The notes below the pieces were generated by a model. The model searched no databases and had not been told where the DNA came from. It saw only the letters and a list, made by a program, of their open reading frames with translations. From NCBI RefSeq assembly GCF_030285665.1, contig NZ_CP127295.1, positions 9,982,001-10,046,000 of the forward strand: DNA of 64,000 bases, read 5' to 3'. The DNA is from Amycolatopsis mongoliensis. Lineage in GTDB: Bacteria; Actinomycetota; Actinomycetes; Mycobacteriales; Pseudonocardiaceae. This document shows, one piece after another, positions 25,645 to 34,591 of the stretch. Position numbers and translations under genes: made by a program. Each line of letters opens with the position of its first letter. Within the stretch, counting starts at the first letter, position 1.

Positions 25645-26989
25645 CCAGCGCGCCGAGCTGGTGCACCGTGCGGCACTCGTGCATCTCGACGACGTCGGCG
25701 TACTCCAGCGCCGCCGAGTCGCCGGTCGACCACAGCGACCGCCGCTCCGGGTTCAGCCAGTAGACGTGCCGGGCGCGGGCCTTGATCTCGCGGACGGCGT
25801 CGAGGTTCGGGTCGCCGCCGTTGGTGCGGGCGTCGCCGAGGATCAGCACCGACGTGCGCGGGCCGACCGCGTCGAGCCAGTTGGCCGTGAACTGGCGCAG
25901 TGAGCCGCCGTAGTCGCTGTGGCCGTCCCAGCGCACCAGCGCGGCTTCGGACAGCATGCGCGCCCCCAGGTGCTCGGGGTCGGCCGCGCCGCCGGTGACC
26001 AGGTGGGTGACCTCGTCGGCGCTGTCGACGAACGCGAACACGCGGATCTTGCTGAACTGGTCGCGCAGGGCCTGGACCAGCAGCATGGTGAAGTTCGCGA
26101 AACCCGCCACCGAGCCGGAAAGATCGCACAGCAGCACGATTTCCGGCCGACCGGGCCGCCGGTGGCGGTAGGCCGGGCGCAGCGGCACCCCGCCGGTCGA
26201 GAGGGACCGCCGCAGCGTGCGGCGCAGGTCGATCTGCCCGCGGGTGGTGCGCTTGCGGCGGGCGGCGAGGCGGGTCGCGAGCTTGCGGGACAACGGCTGG
26301 ATCGTGCGCCGCAACTCGGCGAGCTGGTTCCGGCTGGCGATGAGGAAGTCGACGCGGTCGGGTGCGGGCGCGATGGCGTGCTTGGCCACGCGCTCGCGGC
26401 CGCGGACCTCGGCCGCGCGGCGGCGTGCCTCGGTGCGGACCTGGCCGCGGAAGCCTTCGACGCGGCGGCGGATCTCGTCGCGGTCGAGCCGGTCGGTGAA
26501 CTCGCCGCGCGCGCCGCCGCCCCGCACCGCGGCCAGCACCCGCGCGATCAGCGTCTGCGGCTGGAGCCGCTCCAGCGTCTGGTGGGCCGAAAACCCGCCG
26601 CCGGGACCCGACGCCGAGCCGTACTGGCCGAGCATGTCCACCGCGAGCCCGGCGAGCTGCGCCAGCGCCTGCCGGTCACCGTCCGCGAGCGCGGCGGCGA
26701 GCTCCTCGCGCAGCTCCTCCAGCGTCGACGGCTGGTCTTCGCGGGCCCGTTCCGGCGTACCGATCCCCGCCGGGAAGTACAGGTCGAACGCGGCGTCGAA
26801 CACCGCGCGCTGCCCACCGCGGCGCACCAGGGCCGTGGCCAGGCCCTCCCGGACGAGCGAGCGGTCGTCCATGCCGAGGACTTCCAGCGCGGCCGCGGCG
26901 TCGACGGTCTCGGCGGGTCCGGCCGGGATGCCCTGGGCCCGAAGTGCCCGCACGAACGACGCGAGCCGATCCGGCACGCCGCCGGTCAC
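25622..26989 (-). CDS. VWA-domain protein, CoxE-like
   Basis: A 455-residue cytosolic protein. The N-terminal two thirds are helical; the C-terminal von Willebrand A domain begins at about 275 with the metal site DLSGSVAGFANF and includes the HSDYGGSL region. CoxE-type VWA proteins work with a MoxR ATPase to mature metalloenzymes or insert cofactors. Its GTG start overlaps the MoxR stop (GTGA), so the pair is coupled. No obvious client enzyme gene is adjacent. Confidence 0.85.
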   Translation of the reverse strand: MTGGVPDRLASFVRALRAQGIPAGPAETVDAAAALEVLGMDDRSLVREGLATALVRRGGQRAVFDAAFDLYFPAGIGTPERAREDQPSTLEELREELAAALADGDRQALAQLAGLAVDMLGQYGSASGPGGGFSAHQTLERLQPQTLIARVLAAVRGGGARGEFTDRLDRDEIRRRVEGFRGQVRTEARRRAAEVRGRERVAKHAIAPAPDRVDFLIASRNQLAELRRTIQPLSRKLATRLAARRKRTTRGQIDLRRTLRRSLSTGGVPLRPAYRHRRPGRPEIVLLCDLSGSVAGFANFTMLLVQALRDQFSKIRVFAFVDSADEVTHLVTGGAADPEHLGARMLSEAALVRWDGHSDYGGSLRQFTANWLDAVGPRTSVLILGDARTNGGDPNLDAVREIKARARHVYWLNPERRSLWSTGDSAALEYADVVEMHECRTVHQLGALVTRLLPV

Positions 26990-27867
26990 GACGCGTCCAG
27001 GACCTGTTCGAGCTTCAGGCCGGCGCCGGCCTTGGCGATGTCGTCCTGGTGCTTGAGCACGACCCCGAGGCTCTCCCGCACGACCTGCTCGTCCAGCGTC
27101 GACGCGCCGAGCGCGAGCAGCGTGCGCGCCCAGTCGATGGTCTCGGCGACCGACGGCAGCTTGCGCAGGTCCATCGCGCGCAGGGCGGCGATCACCCGGA
27201 CGACGGAATCCGCGAGGGCGGCGTCGATCCCCGGCACCTTGAGCCGGACGATGTCGCGTTCCAGCTCCTCGTCCGGGAAGTCGATGTGCAGGAACAGGCA
27301 CCGGCGGCGCAGGGCCTCGGACAGCTCGCGCGTCGCGTTGGAGGTCAGCACGGCGAACGGCGCGCGCGCCGCGGTGATCGTGCCCAGCTCCGGCACGGTC
27401 ACCTGGAAGTCGCCGAGCACCTCCAGCAGGAGGCCCTCGACCTCCATGTCGGCCTTGTCGGTCTCGTCGATGAGCAGCACGGTCGGCTCGTCGGAGGAGA
27501 TCGCGGTGAGCAGCGGGCGGCGCAACAGGAACTCCTCGCCGAAGATGTCGGTGCGGGCGTCCTCCCACGTCTCGTCGCGGCCGGCGGTGATCCGCAGCAG
27601 CTGCTTCGCGTGGTTCCACTCGTACAGCGCGCGGGCCTCGTCGATGCCCTCGTAGCACTGCAGGCGCACCAGCCGCGAGCCGCTGACCTGCGCGACGGCC
27701 TTGGCGAGCTCGGTCTTGCCGACGCCGGCGGGCCCCTCGACCAGCAGCGGCTTGCCGAGCCGGTCGGCCAGGAACACCGTGGTCGCCACGGCCGTGGACG
27801 CCAGGTAGCCGGCCTCGGCCAGTTTCGCCGACACGTCGTCGACGGAGGTGAAGAATCCGGTGCCCAC
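26986..27867 (-). CDS. MoxR-family AAA+ ATPase
   Basis: A 293-residue ATPase chaperone. Walker A is VEGPAGVGKTEL, Walker B LLIDETDKAD, sensor 1 LTSNATRELSEALRRRCLF with arginine finger. GTG 27867 follows AGGAGG. MoxR ATPases pair with VWA proteins, as here, to remodel a partner complex. The operon has only these two genes, and its client is unknown. Confidence 0.9.
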   Translation of the reverse strand: MGTGFFTSVDDVSAKLAEAGYLASTAVATTVFLADRLGKPLLVEGPAGVGKTELAKAVAQVSGSRLVRLQCYEGIDEARALYEWNHAKQLLRITAGRDETWEDARTDIFGEEFLLRRPLLTAISSDEPTVLLIDETDKADMEVEGLLLEVLGDFQVTVPELGTITAARAPFAVLTSNATRELSEALRRRCLFLHIDFPDEELERDIVRLKVPGIDAALADSVVRVIAALRAMDLRKLPSVAETIDWARTLLALGASTLDEQVVRESLGVVLKHQDDIAKAGAGLKLEQVLDAS

Positions 27868-27932
27868 CAGTGGCCTCCTAAGCGGTCGCTCACCCCGGAC
27901 TCTACCGGACCGCCGAGTACGTCGAAGGGAGT

Positions 27933-27938
27933 TAGCAT
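27933..27938 (+). promoter_or_regulatory. Leaderless -10 hexamer TAGCAT
   Basis: TAGCAT ends 7 nt before GTG 27946 of the aldo/keto reductase gene. Confidence 0.5.
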
Positions 27939-27945
27939 CGGCCAC

Positions 27946-28974
27946 GTGACCTACGTTGCGGCTTCCGGCCGATACGAATCGATCCCCTACCGGCGCTGCG
28001 GGCGGTCCGGGCTCAAGCTGCCCGCGATCTCGCTCGGGCTGTGGCACAACTTCGGCCACGACAAGCCCCTGCAGACCCAGCGCGACATCACCCGGCGCGC
28101 GTTCGACCTGGGCATCACGCACTTCGACCTGGCCAACAACTACGGCCCACCCTACGGCTCGGCGGAGGAGAACTTCGGGCGGCTGCTGGCCACCGACTTC
28201 AAGCCGTACCGCGACGAGCTGGTGATCTCCACCAAGGCGGGCTACGACATGTGGCCCGGCCCGTACGGCGAGTGGGGCTCCCGCAAGTACCTGCTGTCCT
28301 CACTGGACCAGTCGCTCGGCCGCATGGGCCTGGACTACGTCGACATCTTCTACTCGCACCGGTTCGACCCCGAGACGCCGCTGGAGGAGACCGTCGGCGC
28401 GCTCGACTCCGCGGTCCGGGCCGGGAAAGCGCTTTACGTCGGGATTTCGTCGTACAACTCCGAGCGGACCGCGGAGGCGGCTCGGCTGCTGCGCGAGCTC
28501 GGCACGCCGCTGCTGATCCACCAGCCGTCGTACTCGATGCTGAACCGCTGGATCGAGGAGGACGGCCTCCTGGACACCCTCGAGGAGGTGGGCGCGGGCT
28601 GCATCGCGTTCTCCCCGCTGGCGCAGGGGCTCCTGACGGACAAGTACCTGAAGGGCGTCCCCTCGGATTCGCGGGCGGCGCAGGGCAAGTCGCTCGACCC
28701 GGGCACCCTCGACGAGAACCGGCTGGGCCGCGTCCGGGCGCTCAACGAGATCGCCGGCCGCCGCGGGCAGTCGCTGGCGCAGCTGGCCCTGGCCTGGGCG
28801 TTGCGCGACAGCCGGGTGACGTCGGTGCTGATCGGCGCGAGCAGCGTCCAGCAGCTCGAAGACAACGTCGGCGCGCTCGGCAACCTCGACTTCGGCTCCG
28901 AGGAGCTGACCGAGATCGACGGCCACGCCACCGACGCGGACATCAACCTCTGGAAGCGGTCCTCGGACGGCTGA
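27946..28974 (+). CDS. Aldo/keto reductase, YghZ-like
   Basis: A 342-residue NADPH-dependent AKR of the subgroup with L-glyceraldehyde-3-phosphate reductase. The motif FDLANNYGPPYGSAEENFG holds the catalytic Asp/Tyr region; YVDIFYSHRFDPETPLEETVGAL carries the His position; VLIGASSVQQLEDNVGAL is the coenzyme phosphate-binding motif. MWPGPYGEWGSRKYL is typical of this subgroup. GTG 27946 is preceded by a leaderless -10. Confidence 0.9.
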   Translation: MTYVAASGRYESIPYRRCGRSGLKLPAISLGLWHNFGHDKPLQTQRDITRRAFDLGITHFDLANNYGPPYGSAEENFGRLLATDFKPYRDELVISTKAGYDMWPGPYGEWGSRKYLLSSLDQSLGRMGLDYVDIFYSHRFDPETPLEETVGALDSAVRAGKALYVGISSYNSERTAEAARLLRELGTPLLIHQPSYSMLNRWIEEDGLLDTLEEVGAGCIAFSPLAQGLLTDKYLKGVPSDSRAAQGKSLDPGTLDENRLGRVRALNEIAGRRGQSLAQLALAWALRDSRVTSVLIGASSVQQLEDNVGALGNLDFGSEELTEIDGHATDADINLWKRSSDG

Positions 28975-29014
28975 GGACGGACGACGGCGGGACGCCCGGC
29001 GCGTCCCGCCGTGA

Positions 29015-29310
29015 CCGCGCAAGCACGCGAAGCCCGGCTACGGCACGCTGTGGCCGGCGCAGTGCGGTGGGTGGGACGCGCGGACGGCGCTGCCCGCGCT
29101 CGGCACGGCGGCGGAGGTCCCCGCCTATCGGTCCGTTCTGGACAGGGAGGGCTACGGACGCGTCTCGGACAGCGCGATCGTCGGCGACGAGGAAACCGTC
29201 CGCTGCCAGGTGAAGTCACTGGAAGACGCGGGCGCGACCGAGTTGCTGGTGATGCCGTTCGGGTCGACGGCGGAACAGGCCCGCACCCGGCCGCACGACC
29301 GGTCTGCGAG
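29015..29310 (+). pseudogene. Decayed C-terminal fragment of an LLM-class F420 oxidoreductase
   Basis: The region between the aldo/keto reductase and sigC holds no intact gene. One forward frame, opened after a TGA at 29012, reads LPALGTAAEVPAYRSVLDREGYGRVSDSAIVGDEETV and LEDAGATELLVMPFGSTAEQARTR. This matches the C-terminal end of luciferase-like F420 oxidoreductases, but there is no start, no N-terminal barrel and no stop at the natural end. It is best read as a truncated relic; 29311-29428 shows nothing I can assign. Confidence 0.65.
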
Positions 29311-29428
29311 TGGACGATCTGCGGCCGGCGCGGCGGTACGGCCCCGGAGTGCGCCCCGGCTCACCCGCCGAGGGCTGACGGCGTCCCCAGCCCCTCTTGC
29401 CCGTTCGCGGGCCCGGCTCCGTGCCGGG

Positions 29429-29986
29429 TCAGCCCGCGTCGGAACCGCGGGCCCGGCAGGCCTGGATCAGGTCCTCGCGGGCGCGGGCGACGCGGGAGCG
29501 GACGGTGCCGACCGGGCAGCCGCAGACATCGGCGGCCTCGGCGTAGGACAGGCCGAGGACCTGCGTCAGCACGAGGACTTCGCGCCGCTCCGGCTCCAGG
29601 CCGTCGAGCAGCAGGCCCAGCTCGACGAGCTCCTCGAAGCCGGCCGCGGGGTCGCGGGTGTGCTCGGCGGCGGCTTCCCAGTCGGTGTCCGCGATCTTGG
29701 GACGGGCGCCCGCGGCCCGGATCCGGTCGACGACGACCCGGCGCGCGATGGACAGCAGCCAGGTCCGTGACGACGAACGGCCGGCGAAGCGGTGCAGGCT
29801 GCCGAACGCGCGGAGGTAGGTCTCCTGCGTCAGGTCGTCGGCCGCGGCCGCGTCGGTGAGGTGGGCGAGGAAGCGCCAGACGTCGGCCTGCGTCGCGCGG
29901 ACCCAGTCTTCGAGGGCCCGCCGATCGCCGCGGCCGGCCGCCATCGCCAAGGCCGTGACGCGCTCGTCGTCTTCACCGCGGGTCAT
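29429..29986 (-). CDS. sigC: ECF RNA polymerase sigma factor, SigC-like
   Basis: A 185-residue ECF sigma factor. Region 2 is [55 protein letters not shown]; region 4 is [41 protein letters not shown]. Length and sequence pattern match mycobacterial SigC closely as I remember it. No anti-sigma factor gene is adjacent, as for sigC in mycobacteria. A TAAGTT hexamer ends 7 nt before ATG 29986, so it is probably leaderless. Confidence 0.82.
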   Translation of the reverse strand: MTRGEDDERVTALAMAAGRGDRRALEDWVRATQADVWRFLAHLTDAAAADDLTQETYLRAFGSLHRFAGRSSSRTWLLSIARRVVVDRIRAAGARPKIADTDWEAAAEHTRDPAAGFEELVELGLLLDGLEPERREVLVLTQVLGLSYAEAADVCGCPVGTVRSRVARAREDLIQACRARGSDAG

Positions 29987-29993
29987 GATCCGG

Positions 29994-29999
29994 AACTTA
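29994..29999 (-). promoter_or_regulatory. Leaderless -10 hexamer TAAGTT for sigC
   Basis: TAAGTT on the minus strand ends 7 nt before ATG 29986. Confidence 0.5.
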
Positions 30000-30072
30000 G
30001 CAGTGACGGCAAACCTCGCGATTCCGCCGTCCGGCTGGAGGGAGACTCGCGATATAGGGCGTTATACGGTCC

Positions 30073-30585
30073 TCAGTCGATCTGCTCGACCGCCCAGTCC
30101 GCCCACTCGCGCTGCATCGCGGAGAAGCGTTTGCCCCACTCGAGCACCAGGCGGCCGTAGAGCGACTGGTTGTCGTCGCCCCAGTCGATCGAGCCCTCCA
30201 GCTCGTCGAGCCGCTCTTCGCGCGCCCGCGCCGATTCCCCCATCGACGCGACGTAGCCGCGTGCCTGCGCCGGTGAAACCGAGCCGAGGAAGTACACGCG
30301 CAGCAAGCCGGCGCTGCGGGGCGGGCCACCCGGGTCGACGTCGACCAGCCAGTGCCGCAGCTCCTCGAGCCCGGCCTCGGTGATCTCGTACTCCTTGCGC
30401 CCGCGCGGGCCCTCGGCGAGGACGTGGATCATGCCCGCGGCCTCCAGCTTGCCGAGCTCGCCGTAGAGCTGGCTCTGCGTCGCGGGCCAGACGTTGGCCA
30501 TCGCCCGCTCGAACCGCTTGAGCAGGTCGTAGCCGCTTCCGGGCTCGTCGGCCAGCATGCCGAGCACCGCGTGTCGAAGGCTCAT
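30073..30585 (-). CDS. PadR-family transcriptional regulator
   Basis: A 170-residue regulator. The winged helix MSLRHAVLGMLADEPGSGYDLLKRFERAMANVWPATQSQLYGELGKLEAAGMI is classic PadR, followed by a long C-terminal helical (Vir_act_alpha_C-like) region for dimerisation. ATG 30585 starts the conserved domain. It is divergent from the membrane protein / carotenoid oxygenase operon, with twin GACATGTC palindromes in the shared promoter, so it most likely represses that operon and perhaps itself. Confidence 0.9.
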   Translation of the reverse strand: MSLRHAVLGMLADEPGSGYDLLKRFERAMANVWPATQSQLYGELGKLEAAGMIHVLAEGPRGRKEYEITEAGLEELRHWLVDVDPGGPPRSAGLLRVYFLGSVSPAQARGYVASMGESARAREERLDELEGSIDWGDDNQSLYGRLVLEWGKRFSAMQREWADWAVEQID

Positions 30586-30608
30586 GCCCCCAGTCTGGCA
30601 TTCCACTC

Positions 30609-30647
30609 TTGACATGTCTAGCTAGGAGCTTCTACTTTCGACATGTC
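30609..30647. promoter_or_regulatory. PadR-controlled promoter with twin GACATGTC operators
   Basis: TTGACA (30609-30614) and TCTACT (30631-30636), spaced 16 bp, form a good rightward promoter. GACATGTC occurs twice, at 30611-30618 overlapping the -35 and at 30640-30647 just after the -10; centres are 29 bp apart. ATGT/ACAT half-sites are typical of PadR operators. Binding at both would block the promoter. Confidence 0.6.
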
Positions 30648-30675
30648 ACAGTTGGAACGTCCGGGGGAGACCGGC

Positions 30676-31236
30676 ATGAACTACCTGAAGAGCTTCCTTC
30701 CGTGGATCGCGTTCGCCGTGGTCGCGACACAGTTCGACTGGCGCTGGTCCGGCCTGACCGGGCTCGTCCTCTCGGCCGCCCTGCTCGTCCTGGCCCGCCG
30801 CGAAGGCCGCAAGGCGGACGCCCTCATCATCGAGTGGAGCGCGCTCGCCTTCTTCGCCCTGCTCACGGCCGTCGCGTTCACGTTCCCGGCGTCGCCGCTG
30901 AAGACCTACACCGGCGCGCTCACCGACGCCTGGCTGGCGCTCACGGCCTGGGGCTCGCTCGCCATCGGAAAGCCGTTCACCCTCGGCATCGCGCGGACGA
31001 TGACGCCGCCGCAGCTGTGGGACAACCCGGTCTTCAAGCGCGTCAACGCGATCATCACGCTCGTGTGGGCCGCGAGCTTCACCGTCACCGGCCTCGCCGG
31101 CATCGCGCTGCTGAACTACGCCCCGCACGCGACGGCCGCGCTCATCACCCTCAAGGTCCTCGGCTTCGCCGTGCCCGTCGTCTTCACCGTCCGCTACCCG
31201 CGCATCGTCCGCGCCCGAGCCGAAAAGGCCGCCTGA
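30676..31236 (+). CDS. Multi-pass membrane protein of unknown function
   Basis: A 186-residue protein with about five hydrophobic segments, starting MNYLKSFLPWIAFAVVATQFDWRWSGLTG. I do not recognise a named family. ATG 30676 lies 7 nt after GGGGGA, and the upstream ATG 30643 falls in an operator, so the shorter form is chosen. The stop is followed after 1 nt by the carotenoid oxygenase start. Linkage to that enzyme and to PadR suggests a role with a lipid or apocarotenoid, by inference. Confidence 0.75.
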   Translation: MNYLKSFLPWIAFAVVATQFDWRWSGLTGLVLSAALLVLARREGRKADALIIEWSALAFFALLTAVAFTFPASPLKTYTGALTDAWLALTAWGSLAIGKPFTLGIARTMTPPQLWDNPVFKRVNAIITLVWAASFTVTGLAGIALLNYAPHATAALITLKVLGFAVPVVFTVRYPRIVRARAEKAA

Positions 31237-31237
31237 G

Positions 31238-32518
31238 ATGACCACCAGCGACTTCCACCTGAGCGGGGTCTACGCCCCGGTCCACGACGAGCTGACCGCG
31301 TTCGACCTCCCCGTCACCGGCGCCCTGCCGCCCGAGCTGACCGGCTGGTACCTGCGCAACGGCCCGAACCCGCGCGACGCCAGCAAGCACTGGTTCACCG
31401 GCGACGGCATGGTCCACGGCGTCCGGCTCGAGAACGGCCGCGCCGCCTGGTACCGCAACCGGTGGGTGCGCACCGAGAGCTTCGACGACCCGGATCTCGC
31501 GCTGTACAACGAAGACGGCTCGCGGAACCTGCACGCCAGCGTCGCGAACACGCACGTGGTGAACCACGCCGGCCGCACGCTCGCCCTCGTCGAATCCTCG
31601 CTGCCGTACGAGATCACGACCGACCTCGAAACCGTCGGCGCCTACGACTTCGGCGGCGAACTGACCGACTCGATGACCGCGCACCCGAAGATCTGCCCCA
31701 CGACCGGTGAACTGCACTTCTTCGGCTTCGGCAGCATCACCGCGCCGCACGTGAGCTACTACCGCGCCGACGCCGCCGGGAAGCTCGTCGTCAAGCAACC
31801 CGTCGACGTGCCGGGCCTGACGATGATGCACGACTTCGCGCTCACCGCGGAGCACGCCGTCTTCTACGACCTGCCGGTCGTGTTCGACCGGGCGTCGGTC
31901 GGCCAGGGCATGCCCTACCGCTGGGACGCGGGCTACGGCGCCCGGCTCGGCGTGCTGCGCCGCGACCGGCCCGGAGCCGGGGTCCGCTGGCTGGAGATCG
32001 AGCCCTGCTACGTCTTCCACACGCTCAACGCGTTCGACACCCCGGACGGCCGGATCGTCGTGCACGTCCTGCGCTACGACCACCAGTGGCAGGCGGGCAA
32101 CGACGACCCGCCGGCGTTCCTGTACCGGTGGACCCTCGATCCCGTCGCCGGGACGGTGACCGAGGACCGGCTCGACGACCGGCCGGGCGAGTTCCCCCGC
32201 ACCGACGACCGGCTCGCCGGGTCCGACGCGCGCTTCGGGCACGTCACCGGCCACGACGTCCTGCGCCGCTACGACCTGCACGCGGGGACCAGCACCGAGC
32301 ACACCTTCGGCGAAGGGCGCGTGCCCGGCGAAGCGGTGTTCGTCCCGGCGGAGCACGGCGAAGGCTGGCTGCTCACCTACGTCTACGACGCGGCGGAAGA
32401 CCACAGCGACCTCGTCGTGCTCGACGCCGGGAACGTCGCCGCGGCGCCCGTGGCCACGGTCCGCCTCCCGCAGCGGGTTCCCGCGGGCTTCCACGGGAAC
32501 TGGCTGCCGGACGCGTGA
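31238..32518 (+). CDS. Carotenoid cleavage oxygenase family protein
   Basis: A 426-residue seven-bladed propeller non-heme iron dioxygenase. The four iron-binding histidines fall at H149 (HPKICPTTGEL), H198 (HDFALTAEH), H261 (HTLNAFDT) and H419 (HGNWLPDA), the spacing of the family; the N-terminal GWYLRNGPNP and HWFTGDGMVHGV blocks also match. It should cleave a carotenoid, apocarotenoid or stilbene double bond. No carotenoid biosynthesis genes are near, so it may act on an external compound sensed through PadR. Confidence 0.93.
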   Translation: MTTSDFHLSGVYAPVHDELTAFDLPVTGALPPELTGWYLRNGPNPRDASKHWFTGDGMVHGVRLENGRAAWYRNRWVRTESFDDPDLALYNEDGSRNLHASVANTHVVNHAGRTLALVESSLPYEITTDLETVGAYDFGGELTDSMTAHPKICPTTGELHFFGFGSITAPHVSYYRADAAGKLVVKQPVDVPGLTMMHDFALTAEHAVFYDLPVVFDRASVGQGMPYRWDAGYGARLGVLRRDRPGAGVRWLEIEPCYVFHTLNAFDTPDGRIVVHVLRYDHQWQAGNDDPPAFLYRWTLDPVAGTVTEDRLDDRPGEFPRTDDRLAGSDARFGHVTGHDVLRRYDLHAGTSTEHTFGEGRVPGEAVFVPAEHGEGWLLTYVYDAAEDHSDLVVLDAGNVAAAPVATVRLPQRVPAGFHGNWLPDA

Positions 32519-32522
32519 GCGC

Positions 32523-33266
32523 TCAGGCGAACTTCGTCTTCGGCCGCTCCTGCCGGACGCCGTCGACGAAGACGTCGACCTTCTCGTCGAGGAACGCCAC
32601 CAGACCCGCGACGCGGGTGCTTTCCGGCAGCGGCGTCGGGTAGCTCCAGGCCAGGTCCGCGTGCCCGGCCACCGAGAAGTACTCACTGGCCCCCTTGTAC
32701 GGGCAGTGCGTCACGGTGTCCGTCTTCTCCAGCAGGTCCATCCGGACGTCGACGCGGGGTAGGTAGTAGCGGGTCGGCAGGCCGGTCTCGAACAGCAGGT
32801 GCGGCCGGACGGTGTCGGCGACGGTGACGCCGTCGACCTCGATCCGCACGTGCCGCGAGCTCGGCAGGATGTCCACGCGGACGCCGGGGTCGCGCGGGTG
32901 CGTGAAGATCTGTTCGTCCTCTTCGAACCAGTCGAACGCGGCGAAGTCGAAGCGGACGTGGTCCCGGAGCTCCTCGATGGGCGAATCCGGGTATTCCAGC
33001 GCGCCGTCCACCGCCTCGGCTCGGCCAACCTTTATCGTCGACAGAACACCTTCTCCGCGGCTGGGCGAGTGCGACGTCCGGCCGGAGGGGGCGAGAACGC
33101 CGCTCACGACGTCCGCGCGCGGGAAGTAGTACGTGGGGTAGTACGGGACGACTTCCCACACCAGAAGGGGGTGCACCGTGTCCGCGACGACCTGCCCGCC
33201 GAGGAACACGCGTACCCGTTTCGCGCCTTGTGCCACGCGGACCCGGCCGCGTACCGGAGTGCTCAT
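32523..33266 (-). CDS. Double DUF427 protein
   Basis: A 247-residue protein made of two copies of the DUF427 fold: the first at about 15-95 (RVRVFLGGQVVADTVHPLLVWE to YYPTYYFPRADV) and the second at about 135-235 (HVRIEVDGVTVADTVRPHLLFE to TRYYLPRVDV, then THCPYKGASEYFSV). The second copy keeps the CPYKG motif; the first does not. Function unknown; two-domain forms are common in actinomycetes. It is convergent with the carotenoid oxygenase gene, 4 nt apart. Confidence 0.85.
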   Translation of the reverse strand: MSTPVRGRVRVAQGAKRVRVFLGGQVVADTVHPLLVWEVVPYYPTYYFPRADVVSGVLAPSGRTSHSPSRGEGVLSTIKVGRAEAVDGALEYPDSPIEELRDHVRFDFAAFDWFEEDEQIFTHPRDPGVRVDILPSSRHVRIEVDGVTVADTVRPHLLFETGLPTRYYLPRVDVRMDLLEKTDTVTHCPYKGASEYFSVAGHADLAWSYPTPLPESTRVAGLVAFLDEKVDVFVDGVRQERPKTKFA

Positions 33267-33366
33267 GCCCCGGTCAACGGGTCCCGAAGCGGGGGTATTC
33301 CGGCGAAACCGGGGCTCGGACGGCTAGCGTGGCGGGAAACACGAGGACGACAGGAGGCGGGCACGG

Positions 33367-34566
33367 GTGGCCGGCGTAGATGTTCCAACGGTCGGGACCC
33401 CCGCCGGGATGCGCAAGATCAACCAGCGGGCGGTGCTGGACCTGCTGCGCCGCAGCGGACCGGCGACCCGGCCGCAGGTGGCGAAGGACACCGGGCTGTC
33501 GAAGCCGACGGTCAGCCAGGCGCTGCTGGCGCTCGAAGCCGCCGGGCTGGCACGCCCGACCGGGCACACCTCCACCGGCACCGGCCGCTCGGCCGTGCTG
33601 TACGAGGCCGACCCGACCGCGGGGTACGTGCTGGGCGTCGACATCGGGCGCGAGCACATCCGCGTCGCGGTGTCGGACCTCGGCCGCACGATCGTGGCGC
33701 GCCGCGACGAGCGCAACACGGCGCGATCCGGCGCCGCCCTGGTCGCGGCGGTCGGGAAGATCGCGGCTTCGGCCGTCGCGGAGGCCCGGTTGTCGCCGTC
33801 CGACATCGTTGTCCGCGTGGTCGGCTCCCCCGGCGTCGCCGATCCGGAGAAGCGCTGCTTCCGGCACGCGCCGAACCTGCCGGGCTGGGGCCGGGCCGGG
33901 CTGATCGACGACCTCGAAGCCGCGCTGGGCCCCGACCTGATGGTGGAGAACGACGCGAACCTGACGGCGGTCGGCGAGGGCGAAAGCGGCGCCGCGCGCG
34001 GCGCGTCGGTGTTCGGCTGCATCACGATCGGCACGGGCGTCGGGATGGGCATGATGGTCGACGGCCGGGTGTTCCGCGGCGCGACGGGCGCGGCGGGCGA
34101 GATCGGCTACCTGCCGTACGGCCGCACGCGCGCGGCCGATTCCCCTGGGTCCCCGCCCGCACGCGGCCACCTCGAAGAGGCGACGGCGGCCCAGTCGGTG
34201 GTCCGCGGCGCCCGCGAACTCGGCCTGGGCACGGCGAAGTCGGCCCGCGAGGTGTTCCGCCTGGCCCGCGAAGGCGACGAACTCGCCCGGCAGGCCTTGG
34301 AGGCGGAAGCGGACCGGCTGGCGTACACGGTGGCCTCGGTGGCGGCGGTGATCGATCCGGAGCTGATCGTCCTGGGCGGCGGCATGGGCATGGCGGCGGA
34401 CCTGCTGCTCGAGCCGCTGGATCGCGCGCTGCGGGCGTTCACGCCGTTGGTGCCGAAGGTGGTCCAGGGCGAGCTGGGCGAGGACGCGGTGCTGACGGGA
34501 GCGATCAGCGTCGGGCTGCGGGCGGCCCAGGGCCTCGTCTTCGACCGCCGCGTGGGTGCCGCCTAG
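33367..34566 (+). CDS. ROK-family transcriptional regulator
   Basis: A 399-residue regulator. The N-terminal winged helix (RKINQRAVLDLLRRSGPATRPQVAKDTGLSKPTVSQALLALEAAGLA) is followed by the ROK sugar-kinase-like fold with the phosphate loop VLGVDIGREHIRVAVSDL and ENDANLTAVGEGESGAA. The usual zinc motif CxCGxxGC is absent: the region reads PARGHLEEATAAQS. It probably senses a sugar but is not a kinase. GTG 33367 follows AGGAGG. Confidence 0.88.
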   Translation: MAGVDVPTVGTPAGMRKINQRAVLDLLRRSGPATRPQVAKDTGLSKPTVSQALLALEAAGLARPTGHTSTGTGRSAVLYEADPTAGYVLGVDIGREHIRVAVSDLGRTIVARRDERNTARSGAALVAAVGKIAASAVAEARLSPSDIVVRVVGSPGVADPEKRCFRHAPNLPGWGRAGLIDDLEAALGPDLMVENDANLTAVGEGESGAARGASVFGCITIGTGVGMGMMVDGRVFRGATGAAGEIGYLPYGRTRAADSPGSPPARGHLEEATAAQSVVRGARELGLGTAKSAREVFRLAREGDELARQALEAEADRLAYTVASVAAVIDPELIVLGGGMGMAADLLLEPLDRALRAFTPLVPKVVQGELGEDAVLTGAISVGLRAAQGLVFDRRVGAA

Positions 34567-34591
34567 GCCGCTTCGGCTCGCTCGGACGTAG

